Translations under genes and position numbers: made by a program | In this document: in pieces, positions 27,844 to 37,363 of the stretch | Numbering within the stretch: the first letter of the stretch is position 1 | Layout of the letters: every line of letters starts with the position of its first letter | Assembly (NCBI GenBank): GCA_018268465.1 | Contig: JAFDWN010000035.1 | Coordinates: 1-64,000, forward strand | Source: Actinomycetota bacterium | GTDB lineage: Bacteria; Actinomycetota; Actinomycetes; Mycobacteriales; Mycobacteriaceae | DNA: 64,000 nt | Reading direction: 5' to 3' | Notes under the pieces: model-generated | The model's database searches: none | Told to the model about the DNA's origin: nothing | Seen by the model: only the letters and a program-made list of their open reading frames with translations

Positions 27844-28635
27844 ATCTCGGGTGCCCAGTCCGCTTACCGGGTCCTTGACGTCCTCACCGAAGTCTCGTTG
27901 AACCCCGGCTCCACCGCGGGCGAAGTGGCGAAAGCGACGAATCTGACCGCCCCGACCGCCCACCGGCTGCTGCGGGTCCTCTGCGACCGCGGCTTCGCCG
28001 TTCAGAACGACGACGGGAAGTACGTCCCCGGCCCGCAGATGCGCGTCCTCGTCGGCGACGGCGTCGACCATGCCGTCCTCGACGAGATCGGCCGCCCGCT
28101 GCTGGCCAAGCTGCGCGACGAGACCACCGAGACGGTGTTCCTCTCGGTTCGCGAAGGGCTGCAGCTGGTCTACCTGGTGGTGATGCGCTCCCCGCATTCC
28201 GTGCAGATGTACGGCGAAGTGGGACAACAGATTCCGTTGCATGCCACCAGTCAGGGCAAGGTCATCCTGGCCTTCCTGCCGCCCGGCGTCGGCGATCGCA
28301 TCATCGACCAGCTCGAGATGCCCCGCTACACACCGTCGACCATTGCCAACCACGCCGACCTGCACGAGGCGATGTCCGACGTCCGGCGGGACGGCTACGC
28401 GCTGAACCTCGAAGAGCGTGAACTCGGCGTCCGCTCCATCGCCGCACCCGTCCTCGACGCCGCCGGCAATGTCGTCGCCTCGGTCTGCGTGGGCGGCCCC
28501 ATCTTCCGTGTCACCGAAGAAGACCTGCGCGGCAGGTTCGCCGATCTCGTATCCGCCACCGCCGAAGCGATCAGCGCCGAACTCCTGCGCCGCTACCAGC
28601 CCGTCGAACCGGCCGACCAGCGCGACGCCCGATGA
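27838..28635 (+). CDS. IclR-family transcriptional regulator
   Basis: A 265-residue IclR protein. The N-terminal winged helix (about 5-65) has LTAPTAHRLLRVLCDRGFA as recognition element; the C-terminal ligand domain (about 75-255) has the typical HATSQGKVILAFLP and EERELGVRSIAAPVLDAAGNV stretches. ATG 27838 follows ATAGGAG and lies inside the second operator repeat. It is the first gene of the operon it probably controls, sharing the ATGA overlap with the next gene. The ligand is likely the imported compound or an acid derived from it. Confidence 0.92.
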   Translation: MEISGAQSAYRVLDVLTEVSLNPGSTAGEVAKATNLTAPTAHRLLRVLCDRGFAVQNDDGKYVPGPQMRVLVGDGVDHAVLDEIGRPLLAKLRDETTETVFLSVREGLQLVYLVVMRSPHSVQMYGEVGQQIPLHATSQGKVILAFLPPGVGDRIIDQLEMPRYTPSTIANHADLHEAMSDVRRDGYALNLEERELGVRSIAAPVLDAAGNVVASVCVGGPIFRVTEEDLRGRFADLVSATAEAISAELLRRYQPVEPADQRDAR

Positions 28636-29063
28636 GAACCGTCAGGGTATTGGGCGACATCGCCGTCGGTGACACGGCGACCCACACGGCCACGGTCGAC
28701 GCCGCCGCCATCGCCGCCTACGCGGCGTTGAGTGGCGATCACAACCCCATCCACGAGGACACCGCCTACGCCGCCACCACCGCATTCGGCCGCCCCGTCG
28801 GCCACGGTCTGCTCGTCGCGGGATACGTGCAGACCGCGCTGACCGAACTCGTTGCGCCCGGCGGTGTCTCGACCAGCTACCACATCGACTTGCACGCCCC
28901 GACCTACGAAGGAACGACCGTCACCGCGCAGGCCACCTGCGTGGAGCTGAACCCGGTGACCCGACGGGCCACCTTCGCCATCACCGTCGTCGACGACATC
29001 ACCCGCACCACGCTGATCAGCGGATCCGCCGTCGTCGCCTTCCCCAAAGGAGAGAACCGATGA
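28632..29063 (+). CDS. MaoC-like (R)-specific enoyl hydratase
   Basis: A 143-residue single hotdog-fold protein. The hydratase-2 motif SGDHNPIHED carries the catalytic Asp and His, followed by FGRPVGHGLLVAGY of the central helix. It would add water to an enoyl-CoA (R-specific) or act on a related thioester. Overlaps both IclR and the substrate-binding protein gene by four bases. The operon also holds a crotonase-type hydratase, so two different stereochemical hydrations or two substrates are implied. Confidence 0.88.
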   Translation: MRTVRVLGDIAVGDTATHTATVDAAAIAAYAALSGDHNPIHEDTAYAATTAFGRPVGHGLLVAGYVQTALTELVAPGGVSTSYHIDLHAPTYEGTTVTAQATCVELNPVTRRATFAITVVDDITRTTLISGSAVVAFPKGENR

Positions 29064-30178
29064 AGATCCGCGCCATCCTGCCCACCGTCGTCTGCGGCGT
29101 CACCGTGCTGGCCATGACCGCCTGCAGCGCCAGCGTCGACAACAACGCCGACCCGTCCGGGACCGCGGCGCCGGCCGACGTGCAGATCGACGACGGTGGC
29201 TGCGCCAAGAACCACGACCAGATCGCCTCTCTTCAGCAGGATCTCGCCAAGAACCTCTACGGCATCGCCGCCGCGGAATCCGGCGCCAAGACCTCCACCG
29301 ACCCGAACCCGAAGGCGCCGGGTGATCCCATCAAGATCACCTTCTCGATCGAAGGGCTCAGCCATCCGTTCCTGGTCAAACAGAAGCAGCTCGCCGAAGA
29401 GGCGGCGCGGAACAACGGTGTGCAGATCAACGTCGTCAGCGCCAACGACGACGTCAACCAGCAGTTCAACGATATTCAGACGGCCATCGCACAGGGCACC
29501 GACGCCCTGATGATGATGCCCGCCACCACCCAGGGTCTCGATGCGGTCCTGGCCCAGGCCCAATCCAAGGACGTGCCGTACTTCTTCAGCCAGAAGGGCA
29601 TGCTCGGTGTCCAACCGGTCTCCCAGGTGCTCGCACCGTATGCCAACGAGGGAAAACAGTTGGGGGAGTGGGTTGTTGAGAACTACAAGGGCCAGGACAA
29701 CGTCAACGTCGCGGTGATCTCGGGCATCCCGGGCGACCAGTCCAGCGACGCCAGGGTCAATTCCTTCCTGCTGCCGCTGCTGCGCGCCTGCACCTTCAAC
29801 GTGGTCGCCAACCAGCCCGGCAACTACCGCCGCGGCGACTCGGAGAAAGCCGCGCAGAACATGATCGCCGCCAACCCCGACATCGACCTACTCTTCGGCG
29901 CCAACGACGAAGCAGCACTCGGCGGCATCGCCGCGCTCAACTCCAGCGGGCGCAGCGGCGTCGACGTCGTCGGACTCGACGGACAGACCGACATGTTCGC
30001 CGCCATCGAAAACGGCCAGGCGCTGGCCACCGTCATCCACAAACCCACCGCGGGCATCGTCGTCGACGAGATCGTCGCCTACCTGCAGGGCCAACCGGTA
30101 CCCGAATACAAGGTGCTCGACGAGGATCTCGTCACCAAGGACACCATCGACGCCGGCAAGGCCGAACCCGCATTCTGA
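29060..30178 (+). CDS. Sugar-type ABC transporter substrate-binding lipoprotein (CUT2/RbsB-like)
   Basis: A 372-residue secreted binding protein. A signal peptide of about 21 residues ends before C22 in LAMTACSAS, a weak lipobox. The periplasmic-binding fold of the ribose class starts near residue 90 (IKITFSIEGLSHPFLVKQKQLAEEAA), with QFNDIQTAIAQGTDALMMMP and GLDGQTDMFAAIENG typical of the family. It is longer than RbsB by an extra 60-70 residue N-terminal part of unknown role. ATG 29060 follows AAAGGAG. Delivers the substrate to the permease and ATPase encoded next. Confidence 0.92.
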   Translation: MKIRAILPTVVCGVTVLAMTACSASVDNNADPSGTAAPADVQIDDGGCAKNHDQIASLQQDLAKNLYGIAAAESGAKTSTDPNPKAPGDPIKITFSIEGLSHPFLVKQKQLAEEAARNNGVQINVVSANDDVNQQFNDIQTAIAQGTDALMMMPATTQGLDAVLAQAQSKDVPYFFSQKGMLGVQPVSQVLAPYANEGKQLGEWVVENYKGQDNVNVAVISGIPGDQSSDARVNSFLLPLLRACTFNVVANQPGNYRRGDSEKAAQNMIAANPDIDLLFGANDEAALGGIAALNSSGRSGVDVVGLDGQTDMFAAIENGQALATVIHKPTAGIVVDEIVAYLQGQPVPEYKVLDEDLVTKDTIDAGKAEPAF

Positions 30179-30199
30179 CCGCACCCCCGGGAGAACCTG

Positions 30200-31225
30200 A
30201 TGACCACCACCACGGCACCGCCGCAGCCGGCCGGCACCGCCGACCACCCCGAACGACGCAATGCCCTCCGCGGGCACAGCCTGCGTGAGCTCGCCCAGCT
30301 GGGGCCCGTCGTGGCACTGGTCCTGCTGGCCGCGTTCTTCGCAGTCGCCGCACCGCATTTCACCTCGGGCAGCAACCTCACCAACGTCCTCCAGCAGGTG
30401 TCGATCACCGCGGTCGCCGCGGTCGGCGCCACGGTCGTCATCCTCGTCGCGGGGATCGATCTGTCCGTCGGTTCGGTGGTGGCCCTGACCGGGAGCGTCG
30501 CCGCGCTGTACCTGCAGCACGCGATCCTGTCCACCGGGGCGTCTGCCCTCGTGGCCGTACTGCTGAGCCTGGTCGTCGGGACCGCCTGCGGCTTCGTCAA
30601 CGGGCTGCTGGTCACCGTGGCCAAAGTGCCGGCGTTCATCGCCACCTTGGCCACGCTCACCGCCCTGCGCGGGATCGCGCTGCTTGTCACCAACAGTTAT
30701 CCGATCTCGATCAACAACCCGACATTCACCAACATCGGCATCGGCAAGATCGGCCCCGTCCCGATCCCGGTGATCATCATGGCGGTGACGTTCGCGGTCG
30801 GCTACGTCATCCTGCACCGCCTCAAGATCGGCAGGCGTATCTACGCGGTCGGCGGCAACCGGGAGGCGGCCCGGCTCTCCGGCATCCGGGTGTCGCGGGT
30901 TCTGTTGTTCGCCTTCACTTTCGCCGGGCTGTGCGCGGGTGTGGCGTCGGTGATCCTGACCGCCAAGCTGTCCTCGGGGCAGCCGGCCGGCGCCGTCGGC
31001 TTCGAACTCGACGTGATCGCCGCGGTGGTCGTGGGCGGCACCAGCCTGTTCGGCGGACGGGGCAGGCTCGCCGGGACCTTCCTCGGCGCACTGGTGATCG
31101 CCGTGCTCGGCAACGGTCTCACCCTGATGAATGTCCCGTTCTACTGGCAGCAGATAGTCACCGGCGCCGTCGTGGTCGGGGCGGTCGTGCTGGACCGGGT
31201 CACCCGCGGGGAGCCGGGCGAATGA
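30200..31225 (+). CDS. ABC transporter permease (RbsC/CUT2 type)
   Basis: A 341-residue permease of the ribose-type branched family, with roughly eight to ten hydrophobic segments. The family hallmarks VGATVVILVAGIDLSVGSV and AAVVVGGTSLFGGRGRLAGTFLGAL are intact. A hydrophilic N-terminal extension of about 35 residues precedes the first segment. CUT2 importers usually have one permease acting as homodimer, matching the single permease gene here. Its stop overlaps the ATPase start as ATGA. Confidence 0.93.
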   Translation: MTTTTAPPQPAGTADHPERRNALRGHSLRELAQLGPVVALVLLAAFFAVAAPHFTSGSNLTNVLQQVSITAVAAVGATVVILVAGIDLSVGSVVALTGSVAALYLQHAILSTGASALVAVLLSLVVGTACGFVNGLLVTVAKVPAFIATLATLTALRGIALLVTNSYPISINNPTFTNIGIGKIGPVPIPVIIMAVTFAVGYVILHRLKIGRRIYAVGGNREAARLSGIRVSRVLLFAFTFAGLCAGVASVILTAKLSSGQPAGAVGFELDVIAAVVVGGTSLFGGRGRLAGTFLGALVIAVLGNGLTLMNVPFYWQQIVTGAVVVGAVVLDRVTRGEPGE

Positions 31226-32739
31226 CACTGGCCGCACCCCCACGCGCCGGCCTGCTCGCCGCGTCCGGTATCAGCAGGCGCTACGCCGGCGTCGCCGCAC
31301 TTGAGGACGTCTCGATCACGTTGGAGCCCGGCACGATCCACGCACTCGTCGGCGAGAACGGCGCGGGGAAATCCACCCTGTCCAAGATCCTGTCCGGCTT
31401 CGAGACCGCCGACGCCGGTGCCGTCACCCTCGACGGTGCGCCGATCAACCCGAAGAACCCCGCCCACGCCGCCGGTCTCGGCATCGCCATCGTGCACCAG
31501 GAACTCTCCGTCATCGGCAGCATCTCGGTGGCCGAGAACGTGCTCGTCGGCGCCGAACCGTCCCGCTGGGGTGTCATCGACCGCCGCGGTCTGGCCGAAC
31601 AGGCCAGGGGTTACCTGAAGCGGGTCGGCCTTGACATCGATCCGCGCCGCAAGGCCGGCGATCTGTCCATCGCCGAGCAGCAACTCGTCGAGATCGCCCG
31701 CATCCTCGCCCAGGACGCCCGCGTCGTATTCTTCGACGAACCCACCTCCTCACTGCCGCACGATGATTCGCTCAGACTGCTCAACCTGCTACGGGAGCTT
31801 CGCGACGACGGCGCCGCCGTCGTGCTCATCAGCCACGACCTGCCCGAGGTGCTGGAATACGCCGACACCGTCAGCGTGCTGCGCGACGGTAAGCACATCA
31901 TCACCGGGCCCGCCGCCGAGTTCACCGAGGAGTCCCTGATCAAACACATGATCGGGCGCAACCTCGACGTGCTCTACCACGGTCACCGCGAAACGGGCGA
32001 CGCCGAGCACCCCGTACTGCGTGTCGAGGGCATCAGCGCACCCGGGGTCCTCGACGCGTCACTGAATGTGAGCGCCGGTGAGATCCTCGGAATCGGCGGA
32101 CTGGTCGGCAGCGGGCGCTCCGAACTGCTCGCCGCCATCTTCGGAGCGACCCGAATCACCGCCGGGGACATGCGGTTCGGCGGCGAACCCCATCGACCCC
32201 GCCACCCCGGCGAGGCGTTGGCCGCCGGGGTGGCGCTGGTGCCCGAGGACCGCAAGAACCAGGGTCTGCACCTGCGCCTGCCGATCAGCACCAACATCGA
32301 ACTGTCCAGCCTCGCCGAGATCAGCAGCGGACCGTGGCTGCGGCGCCGCCGCGGCGCCGTGATCGTCGATCGGTTCTTCACCGAATTGCGCATCAAGGCC
32401 GCCAGTCCCGCCATGCCCGTCGGCGCGCTGTCCGGCGGCAACCAGCAGAAGGTTGCCCTGGCCAAGGTGCTCGCCACCCGGCCCAAGGTCCTGCTGCTCG
32501 ACGAACCCACCCGCGGCATCGACGTCGGCGCCAAAGCCGAAGTGCACCGGCTCATCCGGAGCCTCGCAGACGAGGGGATGGCCATCGTCATGGTGTCCTC
32601 GGTACTGCCCGAACTGCTCGGCGCCTCCGACCGCATCGTCGTCATGCGCGCCGGGCGCACCGTCGGCGAACTCGGCCGCGCCGACGCCACCGAGGAAGCC
32701 GTCATGACACTGGCCTTCGGCGGGAGCGCCGTCCGATGA
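31222..32739 (+). CDS. ABC transporter double ATPase (RbsA/CUT2 type)
   Basis: A 505-residue tandem ATPase. Domain 1 has Walker A GENGAGKS, the family's altered signature LSIAEQQ and Walker B VVFFDEPTSSL. Domain 2 has the expected degenerate Walker A GLVGSGRS, signature LSGGNQQK and Walker B VLLLDEPTRGIDVG. The asymmetry is normal for sugar importers. ATG 31222 overlaps the permease stop; its own stop overlaps the next gene. Drives import of the unknown substrate. Confidence 0.94.
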   Translation: MTLAAPPRAGLLAASGISRRYAGVAALEDVSITLEPGTIHALVGENGAGKSTLSKILSGFETADAGAVTLDGAPINPKNPAHAAGLGIAIVHQELSVIGSISVAENVLVGAEPSRWGVIDRRGLAEQARGYLKRVGLDIDPRRKAGDLSIAEQQLVEIARILAQDARVVFFDEPTSSLPHDDSLRLLNLLRELRDDGAAVVLISHDLPEVLEYADTVSVLRDGKHIITGPAAEFTEESLIKHMIGRNLDVLYHGHRETGDAEHPVLRVEGISAPGVLDASLNVSAGEILGIGGLVGSGRSELLAAIFGATRITAGDMRFGGEPHRPRHPGEALAAGVALVPEDRKNQGLHLRLPISTNIELSSLAEISSGPWLRRRRGAVIVDRFFTELRIKAASPAMPVGALSGGNQQKVALAKVLATRPKVLLLDEPTRGIDVGAKAEVHRLIRSLADEGMAIVMVSSVLPELLGASDRIVVMRAGRTVGELGRADATEEAVMTLAFGGSAVR

Positions 32740-33446
32740 CCGACCGTGTCGCCGTACTCACCGGCGCCGACGGCGGCCTCGGCCGCGCCGTCGCCCAGCG
32801 GTTGGGCAAGGACGGGTTCCGCCTCGTCCTCGGCCACCATCCCGGCGGCGACGCCCCGCCGGCCACCGACGGCGTCACCGTGCCCGCCGACGTCACCTCG
32901 GAAAGCGATGTCGCACGGCTCATGTCAGTGGCCGTCACCGAGTTCGGGCGGATCGACGCCGTCGTCACCCTGGCCGGAGTGATGGAGCAGCTCCATGTGC
33001 ACGAACTCGACCTCGCCACCTGGAACCACACCCTGGCCGTCAACCTGACCGGAACGTTCCTGTGCGTCAAGACCGCCGAGGACGAACTGCGCAGAACCCG
33101 TGGCGCGGTCGTCACCATCGGCAGCCAGATCGGCTACACCGGTGGCATCAACTGCGCGGCCTACACCGCGTCGAAAGCCGGTGTCGGCGGTCTCACCAGG
33201 GCCCTGGCCCGCGAACTCGGCCCCGACGTGCGCGTGAACTGCGTGGCGCCGGGACCGATCGAGACACCGATGACCGCGGTGCATGCCACACCGGAATGGG
33301 TGGCGCAGAAAACCCGCCAACTGGTGATGGGGCGCTTCGGGACACCCGACGAGGTCGCCACCGCGGTGTCCTGGCTGGCCGGTCCGGAGTCCAGCTTCGT
33401 CACCGGACAGACCGTCAACGTCAACGGGGGAGGGGCAATGCCATGA
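32736..33446 (+). CDS. Short-chain dehydrogenase/reductase
   Basis: A 236-residue classical SDR. TGADGGLG is the cofactor motif, NLTGTF stands at the usual Asn position, catalytic Ser lies in IGSQIG, and YTASK holds the Tyr/Lys pair. PGPIETPM and GQTVNVNGG end the fold. Close to FabG-like 3-oxoacyl reductases, so oxidation of a 3-hydroxyacyl-CoA is a reasonable role here, though sugar or polyol oxidation is possible. Overlaps both neighbours by four bases. Confidence 0.9.
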   Translation: MTDRVAVLTGADGGLGRAVAQRLGKDGFRLVLGHHPGGDAPPATDGVTVPADVTSESDVARLMSVAVTEFGRIDAVVTLAGVMEQLHVHELDLATWNHTLAVNLTGTFLCVKTAEDELRRTRGAVVTIGSQIGYTGGINCAAYTASKAGVGGLTRALARELGPDVRVNCVAPGPIETPMTAVHATPEWVAQKTRQLVMGRFGTPDEVATAVSWLAGPESSFVTGQTVNVNGGGAMP

Positions 33447-35047
33447 GAATCAGCAAGACCGTCGCACCGGAGTTCCTGTCCGCCGCCGACGCGGTCGAAC
33501 GCATCCCCGACCGAGCCCGCCTGCTCGTCGAGGCGTCCGGCGGCGGCGTCATCGAACCGTCCGGCCTCATCGCCGCGCTCGCAGACCGGTTCCGGCGCAC
33601 CGGCACCCCTTCGGATCTCTCGGCCTACTTCTGCAGTGGCATCGGGGACCGCAACGGGTCGGGTATGGACGTGCTGTCCCCACCCGGCCTGCTGCGCCGC
33701 GCCGTCGCGGGCCACTGGGCGATGACGCCGACGCTGTCCAAGATGGCCCACGACGGACAGATCGAGGCCTACAACCTGCCGCAGGGTGTGCTGGCCCAGT
33801 TGCTGCGCGAAAGTGCGGCCAAACGACCGGGTTTGGTCACCACCGTCGGGCTGGGCACATTCTGCGACCCCCGGCAAGGCGGGGGGCGGCTCAACGCTGC
33901 CACCACCGACCACCTCGTCGAGGTCCTCGAACTGCGCGGCGAGGAGTACCTCTTCTACCCGAGCCCCGCCTTCGACGTCGCGTTCATCCGGGGCACCACC
34001 GCCGACGAACACGGCAACCTCACCCTCGAACACGAAACCGCCAAACTCGGGGTGCTGGCCGCGGCCTCCGCCACCCGCAACAGCGGCGGCCTGGTCATCG
34101 CCCAGGTCAAGCGGATCGCCGCCGCGCACACGCTCAATCCCAAGAGCGTCGTCGTGCCCGGTCACCTCATCGACGTCGTGGTCGTGTGCGAGGACCAGTG
34201 GCAGACCGCGATCAACGAATACAACCCGGCCTTCTCCGGCGAGGTGTACGTACCGTTCGGCCTTTCCCCGGCCATGCCGCTGTCGGAACGAAAAGTGGTG
34301 GCGCGCCGGGCTCTCGACGAGATATCCGCCGCGTCGGTGGTCAACCTCGGCGTCGGCATGGCCGACGGAGTGGCCACGGTCGCGCTCGAGGAGGATCGCC
34401 TGCGGGAGATCACGCTGACCGTCGAGCAGGGCATGATCGGGGGTGTGCCCGAACGCGGCGTGATCTTCGGCGTCACCTGGAATCCCGAGGCCGTCATCGA
34501 ACACGCCTCACAATTCGACTTCTACGACGGCGGCGGGCTGGACGTCGCCTGCCTGGGCTTCGCCGAGGTCGACAAGGAGGGCAACGTCAATTCGTCGCTG
34601 GTCAACGGGCGTATCTTCGGCGCCGGCGGCTTCATCAACATCTCCCAGGCGGCGAAGAAGGTGGTGTTCTGCGGCACCCTCACCGCAGGCGGGCTGTCCC
34701 TGGACCTGACCGACGGGCACCCCCGGCTCACCGCCGAGGGCCGGCACCGCAAGTTCATCGACCGCGTCCACCAGATCACCTTCAACGCCGAACTGGCCCG
34801 CCAGCGCGGCCAGGAGGTCATCTACGTCACCGAACGTGCCGTATTCGTCCTCGGCGACGACGGTCCCGTACTCGTCGAGGTGGCACCGGGCTGGACCGCC
34901 GAACAGATCGTGGCCCTGATGGACTTCCGGCCCAAACTCGCCGACGACATCGGCGTCATGTCAGCGGGCCTGTTCGCGGTTACCCGCAGGCAGGCGCACC
35001 CACCGACCCCACCCACCCCGCACGCCGACACCCCCAAGGAGCACTGA
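33443..35047 (+). CDS. Family I CoA-transferase (acetate/3-oxoacid type, fused subunits)
   Basis: A 534-residue CoA-transferase in which the alpha and beta halves are one chain, as in YdiF. The first half has ASGGGVIEPSGLIAALADRF and FIRGTTADEHGNLT, the second NLGVGMADGVATVA and VEQGMIGGVP, where E328 is the expected covalent glutamate. It moves CoA between short acyl groups, activating the acid made by the aldehyde dehydrogenase without ATP. The last 20 residues are Pro/His-rich and may be disordered. Start ATG 33443 overlaps the SDR stop. Confidence 0.92.
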   Translation: MRISKTVAPEFLSAADAVERIPDRARLLVEASGGGVIEPSGLIAALADRFRRTGTPSDLSAYFCSGIGDRNGSGMDVLSPPGLLRRAVAGHWAMTPTLSKMAHDGQIEAYNLPQGVLAQLLRESAAKRPGLVTTVGLGTFCDPRQGGGRLNAATTDHLVEVLELRGEEYLFYPSPAFDVAFIRGTTADEHGNLTLEHETAKLGVLAAASATRNSGGLVIAQVKRIAAAHTLNPKSVVVPGHLIDVVVVCEDQWQTAINEYNPAFSGEVYVPFGLSPAMPLSERKVVARRALDEISAASVVNLGVGMADGVATVALEEDRLREITLTVEQGMIGGVPERGVIFGVTWNPEAVIEHASQFDFYDGGGLDVACLGFAEVDKEGNVNSSLVNGRIFGAGGFINISQAAKKVVFCGTLTAGGLSLDLTDGHPRLTAEGRHRKFIDRVHQITFNAELARQRGQEVIYVTERAVFVLGDDGPVLVEVAPGWTAEQIVALMDFRPKLADDIGVMSAGLFAVTRRQAHPPTPPTPHADTPKEH

Positions 35048-35048
35048 C

Positions 35049-36182
35049 ATGCGCACCCGGGCAGCCGTCACCTACGGCCTCAACACCCGCTTCCAGGTCA
35101 AGGAAGTCGAACTGCACGAACCCGGCCCCAACGAGGTGCTCGTACACCTGGTGGCGTCGGGGATCTGCCACTCCGACATGCACCACGTGACCGGCGACCA
35201 GATCGCGCGGCTGCCGATGATCTTCGGCCACGAAGGGGCCGGCGTCGTCGAACAGGTCGGGGCCAATGTCACCCACGTCGCCCCCGGCGACCACGTGGTG
35301 ATGTCCTACCTGCCCTCCTGCGGCACCTGCCGTTGGTGCACCAACGGGCAGACCAACCTGTGCGACCTGGGTGCGCACACCGTCGAGGGGCCGCAGCTGG
35401 ACGGCACCTACCGGTTCCGCGACGACGACGGCGTCGAACTCGGGCAGTTCTGCCTGGTGTCGACGTTCAGCGAATGGACCGTCGTGCCGGGCCAGTCGGT
35501 GGTCAAGGTGGACAAGCATTACCGCCTGGAGCGGGCCTGCCTGGTGGCGTGCGGCGTCACCACCGGGGTGGGCACCGCCGTCTACCGGGGCGGGGTGGCG
35601 CCCGGCGACGACGTCATGGTGTACGGCGTCGGCGGCATCGGGATGAACATCGTGCAGGGCGCCCGCATCGCCGGGGCCAAACGGATCATCGCCTGCGACA
35701 TCAACGACTGGAAACTGGAACAGGCCAAGATGTTCGGGGCCACCCACACCGTCAACCCGACCGTCACCGACCCCGTCGAGTTCGCGACCGAATTGACCTG
35801 GGGCGTCGGCGTGGACAAGGCTTTCGAGGCCATCGCCACCGCGGAGACCATCGGGCAGGCGGTGCGGTCGGTGCGAAAGGGCGGTGTCGCGGCCGTCGTG
35901 GGACTGACCCGCTTCGACCAGCCCGACATCCCGATCAACCCGTCGGATTTCGTGCTCTGGCAGAAGACGCTCACCGGATCGCTCAACGGTGGCTGCAATC
36001 CGCGCAACGACATCCCGAAGATGTTGCGTCTGTGGGATTCCGGGCAATTGAACCTCGACGGGCTGGTGACCCGCGAGTACCGCATCGAGCAGATCAACGA
36101 AGCCTATGACGACCTGCTCGCGGGTAAGAACCTCCGCGGCGTGATCCGCTACGAGTGGGCCGACAACGGGGTGGGAGCCTGA
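35049..36182 (+). CDS. NDMA-dependent (mycofactocin-associated) zinc alcohol dehydrogenase
   Basis: A 377-residue zinc alcohol dehydrogenase, the same length as the one at 9954 and of the same NDMA-dependent type. Catalytic ligands C40 and H61, structural cysteines C91, C94, C97 and C105, and the cofactor motif GVGGIGMNIVQGA are visible. Family members hold NAD tightly and pass electrons to mycofactocin. ATG 35049 follows AAGGAG. It would oxidise the imported alcohol to the aldehyde handled by the aldehyde dehydrogenase downstream. The two copies differ enough to have separate substrates. Confidence 0.9.
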   Translation: MRTRAAVTYGLNTRFQVKEVELHEPGPNEVLVHLVASGICHSDMHHVTGDQIARLPMIFGHEGAGVVEQVGANVTHVAPGDHVVMSYLPSCGTCRWCTNGQTNLCDLGAHTVEGPQLDGTYRFRDDDGVELGQFCLVSTFSEWTVVPGQSVVKVDKHYRLERACLVACGVTTGVGTAVYRGGVAPGDDVMVYGVGGIGMNIVQGARIAGAKRIIACDINDWKLEQAKMFGATHTVNPTVTDPVEFATELTWGVGVDKAFEAIATAETIGQAVRSVRKGGVAAVVGLTRFDQPDIPINPSDFVLWQKTLTGSLNGGCNPRNDIPKMLRLWDSGQLNLDGLVTREYRIEQINEAYDDLLAGKNLRGVIRYEWADNGVGA

Positions 36183-37354
36183 TGACACCGTCGGTCCGTA
36201 TGCAGGCGGCCCACGGGCTCGACGCCGAGGCCGAACAGTTCCTGGGCGTGGTCGGCGACTTCTGCGCCAGCCGTGTCGCCCCGCGCGCACAGGAGATCGA
36301 CCTGTCCGGCGAGTTCTTCCCCGATCTGCTGGCCGAGGCGGCTGAACTCGGTTTGCAGGGGTTGATCTTCGGCGAAGACGGCACCGTCGACCCGACCATG
36401 TTCGCCTTGGCCCACGAGACCACCGAACTGATCGCGTCCTACTCCGGCGCGGTCGCGCTGGGAATCTCGATCGCCCGCCTGCACGGCTACCTGTTGGCGG
36501 CCTACGCACCGCAGGCGATCCGGGACCGGTGGCTGCCCGGCCTGATCGACGGCACGGTGCGGGGCAGCTTCGCGCTGAGCGAACCGCACTCCGGCACCGA
36601 CATCAGGGCCGGCCGCACGGTCGCGGTGGCAGTGGATCCCGACACGGTGTCCATCAGCGGCGAGAAAGCGTGGATCACCCAGTCCCCGGCGGCGCACTTC
36701 TGCATCGTGCTCGCCAAACTGGGGTCCGCCGACCGCGACGCGCCCACCGGTGCGTTCGTCGTGCCGATCGACGCCGGCGGCGTCACGGTGGGGCAGGACG
36801 AGCCGATGTCGGGATTCCGCGGAATGCCCATGGCCAACCTGCATTTCGACGACTGCCGGGTGCCGTCGGCGTGGCGGCTGGACGTCGACGGGTTCCGGGG
36901 CATGCTCGAAGGTCTCAACCTGGCCCGGCTGGACGCGGGCTGCTACGGCGTCGGGTTCATGCGCGCGGCGCTGCGTGAGACGAGCGCATACGTGCGGGAC
37001 CGGATCGCGTTCGGCAAACCGCTGGCCGACCTGCAGATCGTGCAGGACAAACTCGGCCGGATGCACGCCGACTACCTGGCCGCCCGCGGTCTGCTGCGGG
37101 AAGGCGTCGCCAGCTTCGCCACCGGCGGCGGCGGCGATTCGCACCTGATCTCGGCGGCCAAGATGTTCGCCACCGACGCCGCCATGCGGCACACCACCGA
37201 AGCCGTCCAGCTGCACGGCGGATACGGCGTGCATCTGCATTACGCAGTGCAGCGATTGATGCGCGACGCCAAGATCACCCAGATCATCGACGGCACCAGC
37301 GAGATCCACGCACTCATGCTCGGCCGCGCCGCGGCGCGCGCCGACTGGTCCTGA
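36182..37354 (+). CDS. Acyl-CoA dehydrogenase with Asp at the usual catalytic Glu position
   Basis: A 390-residue acyl-CoA dehydrogenase. FALSEPHSGTDI and WITQSPAAHFCIV are the flavin-binding motifs, and the C-terminal QLHGGYGVHLHYAVQRLMRDAKI is typical. The end, EIHALMLGRA, resembles glutaryl-CoA dehydrogenase. The catalytic base, usually Glu in Y-E-G-T, reads I-D-G-T here (D370), and the alternative base position of isovaleryl-CoA dehydrogenase is Ala. The enzyme may therefore be slower, shifted in substrate, or not a plain dehydrogenase. ATG 36182 overlaps the previous stop by one base. Confidence 0.9.
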   Translation: MTPSVRMQAAHGLDAEAEQFLGVVGDFCASRVAPRAQEIDLSGEFFPDLLAEAAELGLQGLIFGEDGTVDPTMFALAHETTELIASYSGAVALGISIARLHGYLLAAYAPQAIRDRWLPGLIDGTVRGSFALSEPHSGTDIRAGRTVAVAVDPDTVSISGEKAWITQSPAAHFCIVLAKLGSADRDAPTGAFVVPIDAGGVTVGQDEPMSGFRGMPMANLHFDDCRVPSAWRLDVDGFRGMLEGLNLARLDAGCYGVGFMRAALRETSAYVRDRIAFGKPLADLQIVQDKLGRMHADYLAARGLLREGVASFATGGGGDSHLISAAKMFATDAAMRHTTEAVQLHGGYGVHLHYAVQRLMRDAKITQIIDGTSEIHALMLGRAAARADWS

Positions 37355-37363
37355 GGAGCCACC

